Position numbers and translations under genes: made by a program
Source: Cellvibrionales bacterium UBA1963
GTDB lineage: Bacteria; Pseudomonadota; Gammaproteobacteria; Pseudomonadales; UBA7434
Reading direction: 5' to 3'
Assembly: GCA_002336035.1 (NCBI GenBank)
Contig: DDED01000220.1
Coordinates: forward strand, 1 to 7,083
Length of the DNA stretch: 7,083 nt
The notes under the pieces: model-generated
Told to the model about the DNA's origin: nothing
The model's database searches: none
Seen by the model: only the letters and a program-made list of their open reading frames with translations
In this document: positions 1 through 6,228 of the stretch, piece after piece
Layout of the letters: every line of letters starts with the position of its first letter
Numbering within the stretch: the first letter of the stretch is position 1

Positions 1-40
1 CGACTAAGAGGGTTGCGTTAGTTTTAAAGGTAAACGTTAA

Positions 41-68
41 AGGGTCGCCATTGGCGGCCCTTTTTTTT
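41..68 (+). terminator. Rho-independent terminator of an upstream rightward gene
   Basis: A 9-bp stem pairs AGGGTCGCC (41-49) with GGCGGCCCT (53-61), with one G-U wobble and a 3-nt ATT loop. A run of eight T (61-68) follows on the plus strand, which is the classical layout of an intrinsic terminator. It presumably ends a plus-strand gene lying mostly left of the window; in-frame stops that could close it occur at 5-7 (TAA) and 19-21 (TAG), and I cannot tell which is used. Read leftward, the same hairpin lies just beyond the end of the GST gene but is followed only by a short interrupted T stretch, so it would be a weaker terminator in that direction. Confidence 0.85.
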
Positions 69-128
69 ATTTAGAATTGCCTTTTAAGGGTTGAATGCAA
101 AGGATTATCCGTACACGTTGAATGAGTT

Positions 129-833
129 TTACCCATTAAATATGCCAGGTATTCTACTTTCTTTTGGTACTATCGGGTCAAATTCACCGGCATCACTGTA
201 GGCCTTTAAAAACGCAGGGCGTTTGGATAATTTAGAAAGGTATTTATTAAATATTCCCTCATTACACAAGTTGTACATTTTAGCCCACATAACACAATGG
301 CCCATTATAATATCGGCAGCGCTAAATTGGTTGCCGCTGATGTAGCTGTGCTGTTTCAGTCGGGAAATCAACGGTGGTTCGACTTCAGTAATAAATTTTT
401 TTCGATAACGTGTTGCAGTTCTTTCGTCGGCTTCACAGTCGGCAAGCACATGTTCATGGATGCGTATTTGCCAGAGCATCATGTCGATGGTAACCGCGGC
501 AAAAAATACCATTTGTTGATAGTTGGCGCGCGCTTGTGAAAATTGATGAGCCACAGGCGCTAGATTTTTTTCTGGGAAAGCATCTGCTAGAAAACACACG
601 ATAGCGGCACTTTCTAACAGAGTTTTTGTCTCGCCGTTCGTTAATATTATTTCTAACGTAGGTACATTATGGTGGGGATTTTTAGCAAGATAATCTGGAC
701 TAAATTGTTCGCCGTCATATAAAGAAACTATCTCTACTTCAAAGTCATCACCAATAGTTTCATGAAGTGCCCATTTTGCCCGAGAACTTCGTGACGCAGG
801 ATAGTGATAGAGCTTTATACTTTCGACGTCCAT
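129..833 (-). CDS. Glutathione S-transferase family protein
   Basis: This 234-residue cytosolic protein has the two-domain layout of glutathione S-transferases, which conjugate glutathione to electrophiles or use it in reduction or isomerisation. The N-terminal thioredoxin-like half starts with a beta strand and a Ser/Arg-rich turn (PASRSSRAKW, residues 12-21), where GSTs place the thiolate-activating residue. It then shows the cis-proline step V57-P58 and the glutathione-binding E74-S75 followed by AAI. The helical C-terminal half has the N-capping signature SAADIIMG near residue 170 and the common RPAFLKAY ending helix. Length is normal for the family. The ATG at 831-833 is supported by an AGAGGT Shine-Dalgarno about 8 nt upstream. 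A terminator separates it from the EF-G gene upstream on the same strand, so it is probably transcribed alone. I cannot assign a GST class or substrate; which serine is catalytic is also uncertain. Confidence 0.9.
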   Translation of the reverse strand: MDVESIKLYHYPASRSSRAKWALHETIGDDFEVEIVSLYDGEQFSPDYLAKNPHHNVPTLEIILTNGETKTLLESAAIVCFLADAFPEKNLAPVAHQFSQARANYQQMVFFAAVTIDMMLWQIRIHEHVLADCEADERTATRYRKKFITEVEPPLISRLKQHSYISGNQFSAADIIMGHCVMWAKMYNLCNEGIFNKYLSKLSKRPAFLKAYSDAGEFDPIVPKESRIPGIFNG

Positions 834-950
834 TACTTATTGACCTCTTCGTTGGCGAGAGTCTTGAGCTTTAAAAGTGAATTTTTCAGTGTAACAATAC
901 TCAGCCTTTAAATTGTAAAATCTTTATTCATGATTAATTACTGGATAATA

Positions 951-982
951 AAAACCCCGATGATCTTCATCATCAGGGTTTT
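951..982 (-). terminator. Rho-independent terminator of the EF-G2 gene
   Basis: A 14-bp stem with a single mismatch pairs 951-964 with 969-982 around a 4-nt loop. On the minus strand it ends GGGGTTTTT, giving a U-tract, and it sits 25 nt beyond the EF-G stop codon, so it very likely ends that transcript. The plus-strand reading also ends in TTTT, so the hairpin could stop transcription in both directions. It isolates the EF-G gene from the GST gene downstream on the same strand. Confidence 0.88.
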
Positions 983-1007
983 AAAAAAACAGATTCTTAC
1001 TGAAAAA

Positions 1008-3092
1008 TTATTTCGCAGCTTGCCGTTCTTTTTCTTCTGCGATCACATTTTCAGACACTGTTGCCGGGCACGGGTTGTAGTGCGAGAATTCCATAGAGAA
1101 TTGCCCGCGACCGGATGTCATTGTTCGTAAGCTACCAATATATCCAAACATTTCTGATAGCGGCACATCGGCTTTAACGCGAACACCTGTCGTACCGGCC
1201 ATTTGATCTTTGATCATACCACGACGTCGGTTTAAATCGCCGATCACATCGCCTACATGGTCATCGGGGGTAAATACATCAACATTCATGATAGGCTCAA
1301 TTAATTGAGGTCCAGCTTTCGGCATTGATTGTCTGAATGCGCCGCGAGCGGCGAGTTCAAATGCCACTGCGGATGAATCGACCGCATGAAAACCGCCGTC
1401 ATATAATTCCACTTCCACATCCAATACAGGGAATCCCGCTAGAGGACCTTGCTCCATCATGCCGCGAAAACCTTTTTCTATCGCAGGGAAAAATTCTTTT
1501 GGTACGTTACCCCCAACAACGCGGGATGAAAACGTGTAGCCAGTGCCAGTTTCACCCGGTTTGATGCGGTAATCAATTTTACCAAATTGACCCGAGCCAC
1601 CCGATTGCTTTTTATGTGTGTATGAGTCTTCGATTGCTTGGGTGATGGTCTCGCGATACGCGACCTGAGGCTCGCCAACTTCAAGTTCAACACCGTAGGT
1701 TCGATGAAGAATGTCAACTTTAATGTCGAGGTGAAGCTCTCCCATACCCTTGAGAATGGTTTCACCTGAATCTTCGTCTGTTTCAACTCTAAATGATGGA
1801 TCTTCAGCAACCATCTTACCGATCGCAATGCCCATTTTCTCTGAGCCGCCTTTGTCTTTAGGCTTGACTGATATTGAAATAACGGGCTCTGGAAAAATCA
1901 TAGGTTCAAGTGTAACGGGGTTCTTTGGATCACATAATGTATGCCCCGTTTGAACATTCTTCATCCCTACGATAGCAATAATATCACCCGCTTGCGCGCG
2001 ATCAATCTCATTCCGATCATCGGCATGCATTTCAACCATACGGCCAATTCGCTCTGTTTTACCGGTGTAGGAATTTAATATGGTATCGCCTTTATTGAGC
2101 ACGCCGGAATAGATGCGAACAAACGTCAGTGCGCCAAAACGATCATCCATAATTTTAAAGGCCAGCGCTTTGAGTGTTTCAGTAGTGCTAACTGTTGCAA
2201 CATCACCGGTTTCTTCACCGTCTTCATCGGTTAATGGTTGTGGCTTGACTTCAGTCGGGCTGGGGAGGTAATCCACGACAGCATCTAATATCAATTGGAC
2301 GCCTTTATTTTTAAAGGCAGAGCCGCAGTAGGTAGGAAAAAAGTCGAGTGCGGTGGTGCCCTTACGAATGCATTTTTTAATCTCATCGATTGAAGGTTCG
2401 TCACCATCCATATAAGTCATCATGATGTCGTCGTCTTGTTCGACAGCCATCTCGATCAATTTTTCACGGTATTCTTCAACCTGATCAACCATGTCAGCCG
2501 GTATGTCAACTATTTCGAAGTTTTCAGGCAGGCCTGAGTCATCCCATACATAGGCTTGGCGAGACAGTAGATCGACTAAACCAATGAAATCGTCTTCACG
2601 ACCAATGGGTAAAGTCATTACCATAGGATTGGCACCAAGTACGTCTTTAACTTGGCCAACGACTCTCAGAAAATCGGCACCCATGCGATCAAGTTTATTG
2701 ACGAATATAATTCGTGCCACTTCAGATTCATTAGCATAACGCCAGTTAGTTTCTGATTGAGGTTCAACACCACCAGAGCCACAAAATACACCGACACCGC
2801 CATCAAGTACTTTTAACGAACGGTAAACTTCTACTGTAAAATCAACGTGTCCTGGGGTATCAATAATATTGAAGCGGTGATCTTTCCAGAAGCAAGTTGT
2901 AGCGGCGGATTGAATGGTGATTCCCCGTTCCTGCTCTTGTTCCATGAAGTCAGTCGTGGCAGCACCATCGTGCACTTCCCCAGTTTTATGAATTTTACCT
3001 GTTAGCTTAAGTATGCGCTCAGTGGTCGTGGTTTTCCCGGCGTCAACATGGGCGAAGATTCCGATATTTCTGTATTGGGCTAAGTCAGTCAT
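1008..3092 (-). CDS. fusA: Elongation factor G, EF-G2-type paralogue
   Basis: A translational GTPase of 694 residues acting on the ribosome. The G domain carries AHVDAGKT (14-21, P-loop), RGIT (56-59, switch I), DTPGH (78-82, switch II), NKLD (132-135) and a GSAFKNKG G5 region. Domain IV has the GGSGQFG loop near residue 500 and the tip sequence FHAVDSS with His569, matching the histidine that reaches the decoding site in EF-G. Domain V ends in a GRGQFSMEFSHYNPCP segment. The compact switch I-to-switch II region (CFWKDHRFN) and this C-terminus resemble Vibrio and Shewanella EF-G2 (fusA2-like) rather than the str-operon EF-G1, so a second copy elsewhere is expected. The frame stays open upstream to an ATG at 3177-3179, but family members begin at MTDLAQYRNIG. 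I therefore chose the ATG at 3090-3092, with GAGTG 5 nt upstream. All GTPase motifs are intact. Whether it translocates, recycles ribosomes or acts under stress cannot be read from sequence. Confidence 0.95.
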   Translation of the reverse strand: MTDLAQYRNIGIFAHVDAGKTTTTERILKLTGKIHKTGEVHDGAATTDFMEQEQERGITIQSAATTCFWKDHRFNIIDTPGHVDFTVEVYRSLKVLDGGVGVFCGSGGVEPQSETNWRYANESEVARIIFVNKLDRMGADFLRVVGQVKDVLGANPMVMTLPIGREDDFIGLVDLLSRQAYVWDDSGLPENFEIVDIPADMVDQVEEYREKLIEMAVEQDDDIMMTYMDGDEPSIDEIKKCIRKGTTALDFFPTYCGSAFKNKGVQLILDAVVDYLPSPTEVKPQPLTDEDGEETGDVATVSTTETLKALAFKIMDDRFGALTFVRIYSGVLNKGDTILNSYTGKTERIGRMVEMHADDRNEIDRAQAGDIIAIVGMKNVQTGHTLCDPKNPVTLEPMIFPEPVISISVKPKDKGGSEKMGIAIGKMVAEDPSFRVETDEDSGETILKGMGELHLDIKVDILHRTYGVELEVGEPQVAYRETITQAIEDSYTHKKQSGGSGQFGKIDYRIKPGETGTGYTFSSRVVGGNVPKEFFPAIEKGFRGMMEQGPLAGFPVLDVEVELYDGGFHAVDSSAVAFELAARGAFRQSMPKAGPQLIEPIMNVDVFTPDDHVGDVIGDLNRRRGMIKDQMAGTTGVRVKADVPLSEMFGYIGSLRTMTSGRGQFSMEFSHYNPCPATVSENVIAEEKERQAAK

Positions 3093-3349
3093 GGTATCAC
3101 TCGATCCGTCATCATAAAAAACGCGCATCTTACCGTAAGTGAACACAAAAAAAACGCAAAATTTGCCTATTTTTAGCAAGATTGGTGATTTATTTTCAGG
3201 AACACCTAAAAATTCGGGTTTTGCTGTGATTTTAGGCTGGCAATGGCCATTTACAGAGGCAAATGAGCGTGAGAGGGCGTAAATTTTAAAACGGATTGTT
3301 TTTATGGGATAAAGCTAGCCGATTGACGAGAGTTGTCTAGACTTAATTT
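3093..3349. promoter_or_regulatory. Divergent intergenic region between EF-G2 and patatin genes
   Basis: This 257-bp gap must hold the start signals of both divergent genes. It is AT-rich with A and T runs. A short inverted repeat, GCAAA/TTTGC around a single A, lies at 3156-3166, within 75 bp of the EF-G start. I found no promoter pair on either strand that I would defend. No clear Shine-Dalgarno precedes the patatin ATG: the nearest purine stretch, GACGAGAG, ends about 18 nt away. No RNA gene or small ORF stands out. Confidence 0.4.
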
Positions 3350-4474
3350 ATGAAAACAGGATTAGTACTTTCAGGTGGCGGTGCCCGTGGCGCTTATCAA
3401 GTCGGCGTTTTAAAAGCGATCGCTGACCTTCACCCTAAACATACCAGCAATCCCTTTAATGTGATTACAGGAACTTCGGCAGGCGCAATCAATGCTGTTG
3501 CGCTTGCTGCGTCTGCTAATAACTTTCGTTTAGGCGTAAAGAAGGTTGAAAAGATTTGGAATACACTCCATATTCAACGGGTTGCAAAAGTCCGCGGTCG
3601 CGATCTAGCTCTTCAGGCGGTCAAGTTAGGTTGCTCTTTTGTGCACCCTCGCTGCGCTAAAGATAAGCCTTTAGCCTTGCTCGATAGTTCACCGTTAAGG
3701 GATTTGTTAAGCACGTCAATTCGATTCGAAAATATTCAACAACGCATTAAAGCAGGTCAATTGGATGCGGTTTCTGTCACTGCAACCAGTTATGCCTCTG
3801 GAAACTCGGTGACGTTCTTTGAGGGGCTTCCAGAGTTAACCTCTTGGCGGCGAGCAAAAAGGTTGGGGATTCCGGCAAAATTATCAGCAGAGCATTTACT
3901 GGCCTCATCCGCCATTCCGAGTATTTTTCCGGCTGAAAAAATAGGCCGACAATATTTTGGCGACGGGTCATTACGCCAGTTAGCCCCTTTGAGCTCTGCG
4001 ATTCGACTGGGTGCTGAGCGAATTGTCGTGGTTGGGGTTAGTGGGCGGAACACTACCCGACTTTCTTTGCGACGTGATCATCCGCCTTCAATGGCTCAAA
4101 CCTTGGGACATATTTTCAGTTCTGCTTTTATCGACACTTTTGAAAATGATATCAATAATGTTACTCAAATCAATGAGATGCTTGGTATTTTGGCCAATGA
4201 AGCGCCAGATTTTTCCCCTGAGGCGGTTAAATCACTGGATTTATTGGTCATTAAGCCATCAATAGATTTGGACGACTTAGCTGCCCAGCATCTAAATGAC
4301 TTGCCTTCGGCGTTTCGTCGCGTGTTGCGTGGTTTAGGTGCCGGCAGAGCCGGCGGTGGTAATTTAGCCAGTTACGTGATGTTTGAGGCGGCATTTTGCC
4401 GAGAGCTGATTGAGCAGGGATACCGAGATACCATGGCCGAAGAAGACACTGTTCGTAACTTTTTCAGTCTTTAG
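3350..4474 (+). CDS. Patatin-like phospholipase family protein
   Basis: A 374-residue serine acyl hydrolase of the patatin fold, expected to cleave acyl chains from phospholipids or other lipid esters. The oxyanion-hole glycine motif GGGARG is at residues 9-14, immediately at the N-terminus. The nucleophile elbow GTSAG is at 41-45 (Ser43), and the second dyad residue is Asp205 in FGDGS, where the family usually has DG[GA]. The segment ASSAIPSIFPA before the Asp and the DSSPLRDLL stretch are typical of bacterial patatins. The catalytic domain occupies roughly residues 1-230. The remaining 140 residues are charged and helical-looking, and I do not recognise them. I see no signal peptide or membrane segment, so a cytosolic or peripheral membrane location is inferred. 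Start choice is fixed by the glycine motif although the ribosome binding site is poor. The gene ends inside the stop codon region of the convergent dehydrogenase gene. Confidence 0.92.
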   Translation: MKTGLVLSGGGARGAYQVGVLKAIADLHPKHTSNPFNVITGTSAGAINAVALAASANNFRLGVKKVEKIWNTLHIQRVAKVRGRDLALQAVKLGCSFVHPRCAKDKPLALLDSSPLRDLLSTSIRFENIQQRIKAGQLDAVSVTATSYASGNSVTFFEGLPELTSWRRAKRLGIPAKLSAEHLLASSAIPSIFPAEKIGRQYFGDGSLRQLAPLSSAIRLGAERIVVVGVSGRNTTRLSLRRDHPPSMAQTLGHIFSSAFIDTFENDINNVTQINEMLGILANEAPDFSPEAVKSLDLLVIKPSIDLDDLAAQHLNDLPSAFRRVLRGLGAGRAGGGNLASYVMFEAAFCRELIEQGYRDTMAEEDTVRNFFSL

Positions 4475-5235
4475 GCCAATTGCCCACCATCTATTTGCCA
4501 TGTGGCGCCGGTCACAAACGACGATTCTTGGGAGGCTAACTGCGCGAAAAGGCCGGCAATTTCCTCGGGCTCAGCCATCGTTTCGAGCAACGGCATTAGG
4601 CGCGAGAGCATGGCTGGCTCGATATCATCAGGCCAGCGCATCTTGTCATTGATGGCCGTATTGACTCCACCAGGACAAATGGCGTTTACCCGTACATTTT
4701 TTTTTGCAAACTCAACGGCTAACGATTTTGTGAGGCCTATTAAGCCATGCTTAGTTGATGCATAAGTCGCATTGTAAGCTTGGCCCCCTAAACCGGCACT
4801 GGAGGCCATATTAATAATAGTGCCTTGCGTCTTAATAAGGTGGGGCATGGCTTCTCGACTAATGAGCATCGGCGCTGTTAGGTTTATTTGCATGCAGCGA
4901 TTCCAGAGTTCAGTGGTGATTTCATGCAAGTGCCAAAAGCTCACGATTCCTGCGATATTTCCCACGATGTCCAGCTTGCCCCAGCGCTTTACAGTGGTCG
5001 CTACTAACTCAATACAAGCCTCGTTTTGAGTGGCATCAAAGTGAGTGCTCTCGGCATGTCCACCATTGTCTACAATGTTTTTCATTGTAGCTTCGAGGCC
5101 GGTCTGGTCAATGTCTGCAAGCATTATTGAAGCGCCTTCTTGCGCGAGTCGTATTGCGGTTGCTCGACCAATGCCAGAAGCGGCTCCGGTGATGAGTGCA
5201 ACTTTATCCGTGAACCTTGAAGGGTAGGTACTCAT
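4471..5235 (-). CDS. Short-chain dehydrogenase/reductase (classical SDR)
   Basis: A 254-residue Rossmann-fold NAD(P)-dependent oxidoreductase of the classical SDR family. The cofactor loop TGAASGIG is at residues 16-23, and Asp41 at the end of the second strand favours NAD(H) over NADP(H). The catalytic set is complete: Asn118 (QINLTA), Ser145 (NMASSAG), Tyr158 and Lys162 (YASTK). The C-terminal FVTGATWQIDGG at about 240-251 is the usual SDR ending. The normally conserved NNAG is N-I-A-G at 93-96, a mild deviation. The ATG at 5233-5235 is preceded by GAGG 5 nt upstream. It is divergent from the SnoaL-like gene and convergent with the patatin gene, overlapping it by 4 nt. The substrate is unknown; a hydroxyl or keto group on a lipid, steroid-like or cyclic compound is only an inference from the neighbour. 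3-oxoacyl reductase-type activity is another possibility. Confidence 0.93.
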   Translation of the reverse strand: MSTYPSRFTDKVALITGAASGIGRATAIRLAQEGASIMLADIDQTGLEATMKNIVDNGGHAESTHFDATQNEACIELVATTVKRWGKLDIVGNIAGIVSFWHLHEITTELWNRCMQINLTAPMLISREAMPHLIKTQGTIINMASSAGLGGQAYNATYASTKHGLIGLTKSLAVEFAKKNVRVNAICPGGVNTAINDKMRWPDDIEPAMLSRLMPLLETMAEPEEIAGLFAQLASQESSFVTGATWQIDGGQLA

Positions 5236-5303
5236 GATTTCCTCAACTTAATATTATTTTGAATAGGCTAGGGGTAGAATGCTCATTATCCTGTTTTTAA
5301 AAA

Positions 5304-5333
5304 ATAATATCCTTACGAAAGCGCTAACTTCAA
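5304..5333 (-). promoter_or_regulatory. Candidate sigma-70 promoter for the SDR gene
   Basis: On the minus strand TTGAAG (5328-5333, 4 of 6 to consensus) and TATTAT (5304-5309, 5 of 6) are separated by 18 nt. The start of transcription would be near 5297, giving a leader of about 60 nt before the SDR ATG. The site lies in the 113-bp gap shared with the divergent SnoaL-like gene, in an AT-rich stretch that includes TTTTTAAAAA. I found no equally good pair for the plus-strand gene, although TTGAAT (5259-5264) with CATTAT (5284-5289, spacer 19) is conceivable. Confidence 0.35.
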
Positions 5334-5348
5334 AGTAGAGGAAAATGT

Positions 5349-5813
5349 ATGAGTGCCGAAAGTTGTGGGAGCTGTGCCATCAAAAAATTAATTTATCAAT
5401 ACGCCGATCATATTGATAGTGGTGAACTGGGGCCTTTATCAGAAATGTTTGAGCATGCAAGGATCATTGGAGTTACGCCTGATGGTGATGAATCGGTGGT
5501 GGAGGGTCAAGAGGGCGTATTAGCCATGTATCAGAACTTCACCCGTATTTATCCAAAAAGTGGCACGCCAAGCACGTTGCATGTGACCACTAATGTCATT
5601 GTTGATATTGACGAGTCTGGCCGTTCTGCGTCATCTAAGTCATACGCCGTGGTCTTTCAGGCCGTTGATGCGCTGCCTCTTCAGCCAATCATTGGTGTGC
5701 GTTACCTTGATGCCTTCACTAAATCAGGGGATCAATGGCGATTCACTGAAAGGAAAATTATTTCTTCGCTCATAGGAGATTTAAGCCAACATCTTTTGAC
5801 CCCAATGTCTTAA
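5349..5813 (+). CDS. SnoaL/NTF2-like domain protein
   Basis: A 154-residue protein with the pattern of the NTF2-like (SnoaL_4-type) alpha+beta barrel. The N-terminal helix AIKKLIYQYADHIDSGE (10-26) is followed by the EMFEHARI strand, a helix with EGVLAMYQNF, then THVTTN-like strands (LHVTTNVIVDID) and a sandwich ending in YLDAFTKSGDQWRFTERKI. Such domains serve as small isomerases, cyclases, dehydratases or non-catalytic partners in catabolic and polyketide pathways, so the fold alone does not give a reaction. A CGSC pair (Cys6, Cys9) at the extreme N-terminus is unusual for this fold; whether it does anything is unknown. The ATG has a good AGAGGA Shine-Dalgarno 6 nt upstream, and an out-of-frame ATG lies 4 nt before it. 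It is divergent from the SDR, suggesting joint use in one small metabolic step, which is inference. No signal peptide is seen. Confidence 0.82.
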   Translation: MSAESCGSCAIKKLIYQYADHIDSGELGPLSEMFEHARIIGVTPDGDESVVEGQEGVLAMYQNFTRIYPKSGTPSTLHVTTNVIVDIDESGRSASSKSYAVVFQAVDALPLQPIIGVRYLDAFTKSGDQWRFTERKIISSLIGDLSQHLLTPMS

Positions 5814-6079
5814 CTATGCCCGCTTGTTAAGGTGGCGTGCAAAGGCGCGCTGAGCTCCAAGCCTTAGGCGTGGACGGCTAGGCAGTAGACGGTGATGAGT
5901 CGATTAAAAGATGCGAATGATCTAACCAAATGACGGCTGAATAACCGGTGATATGAGCTGCATTTCCAGTTGAGTCTCAAAAAATGTTCAGCAGTATCTA
6001 TTTTCCCCATTACAAATCCTGTGGCCAAGATTGTCTTGTATTATTTACATGGCTAGCGGCAATCTTTTTGATAAATCGT
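5814..6079. other. Non-coding gap between SnoaL-like gene and S10 promoter
   Basis: I see no convincing gene in this stretch. Its left part is GC-rich with short pairings: GCGTGC (5835-5840) with GCGCGC (5845-5850), including one G-U, and a GCCTTAGGC palindrome followed by GCTAGGC around 5860-5882. Neither is followed by a T run, so they are not clear terminators. The right part becomes AT-rich toward the S10 promoter. A 69-codon ATG frame at 5984-6193 crosses the promoter and has no family resemblance or ribosome binding site that I can support. Confidence 0.5.
6027..6069 (+). terminator. Possible terminator upstream of the S10 promoter
   Basis: AAGATTG (6027-6033) pairs perfectly with CAATCTT (6060-6066) and is followed by T to 6069. 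Inside the 26-nt loop a second small stem TGTA/TACA (6037-6040 with 6046-6049) is possible. This could end read-through from the SnoaL-like gene before the S10 promoter starts. The stem is AT-rich and the loop long, and the T tract also serves as the UP-element-like sequence, so the call is tentative. Confidence 0.28.
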
Positions 6080-6108
6080 TTGACTCTCCAAGGCCTCGCC
6101 ATTAGAAT
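6066..6108 (+). promoter_or_regulatory. S10 operon promoter with UP-like element and GC discriminator
   Basis: TTGACT (6080-6085, 5 of 6 to the -35 consensus) and TAGAAT (6103-6108, 5 of 6 to the -10) are separated by exactly 17 nt. Upstream, TTTT (6066-6069), 3 nt, AAA (6073-6075) and 4 nt before the -35 match the spacing of the proximal half of the UP-element consensus bound by the RNA polymerase alpha subunit. Between the -10 and the expected start near 6115 the sequence is GCGCGC, a GC-rich discriminator of the kind found at promoters repressed by ppGpp. Together this is a strong rRNA-like promoter, fitting for a ribosomal protein operon; growth-rate and stringent control are inferred. 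Confidence 0.8.
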
Positions 6109-6114
6109 GCGCGC

Positions 6115-6228
6115 TCTCTTTTTGACGTTGATGTTAACGTTGAACGGTTGCGGGAACGTGGTTTTCGCACTTAATGCAGTGTTTTTCAAATAAACAAAAC
6201 ACTGGTTCTTTGCTTAGTGAGGTAAAAA
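6115..6228 (+). promoter_or_regulatory. 5' leader of the S10 operon mRNA with three potential hairpins
   Basis: About 114 nt lie between the predicted transcription start and the rpsJ start codon. Three consecutive pairings can be drawn. ACGTT (6125-6129) pairs with AACGT (6136-6140). TGCGGGAAC (6149-6157) pairs with GTTTTCGCA (6161-6169) around a GTG loop, with two G-U pairs. CAGTGTTTT (6177-6185) pairs perfectly with AAAACACTG (6196-6204) around a 10-nt loop. In Escherichia coli the S10 leader is bound by protein L4 for autogenous control; an analogous role here is inference, and I do not see clear sequence likeness to the E. coli leader. None of the hairpins is followed by a long U-tract. 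Confidence 0.45.

Noticed and set aside
1..21. Tail of an upstream gene such as tufA
   Set aside because: The terminator implies a rightward gene, but at most a few codons are visible and two different stops are possible, so no product can be named.
836..950. Promoter for the GST gene on the minus strand (TTTACA near 910-920)
   Set aside because: No -10 hexamer with acceptable spacing matched well enough to report, although a promoter is expected in this gap.
930..1130. 66-codon plus-strand ORF over the terminator and EF-G 3' end
   Set aside because: It crosses the terminator hairpin and is antisense to EF-G; its sequence looks like reversed EF-G codons.
1478..1828. 116-codon minus-strand ORF within EF-G in another frame
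   Set aside because: It lies fully inside the well-conserved EF-G coding region on the same strand in another frame; there is no family likeness.
3156..3166. GCAAA-A-TTTGC inverted repeat as an operator upstream of EF-G
   Set aside because: Five-base arms in AT-rich DNA are expected by chance, and no second copy or regulator supports it.
3093..3179. N-terminal extension of EF-G to an upstream ATG (29 extra residues)
   Set aside because: The extension is Phe-rich and unlike any EF-G N-terminus. The family starts at MTDLAQYRNIG, and a ribosome-binding-like GAGTG precedes the ATG at 3090-3092.
5984..6193. 69-codon plus-strand ORF with a vaguely lipoprotein-like LNGCGN stretch
   Set aside because: It spans the strong S10 promoter and the leader hairpins, has no clear Shine-Dalgarno, and the hydrophobic stretch is late and without a proper signal peptide start.
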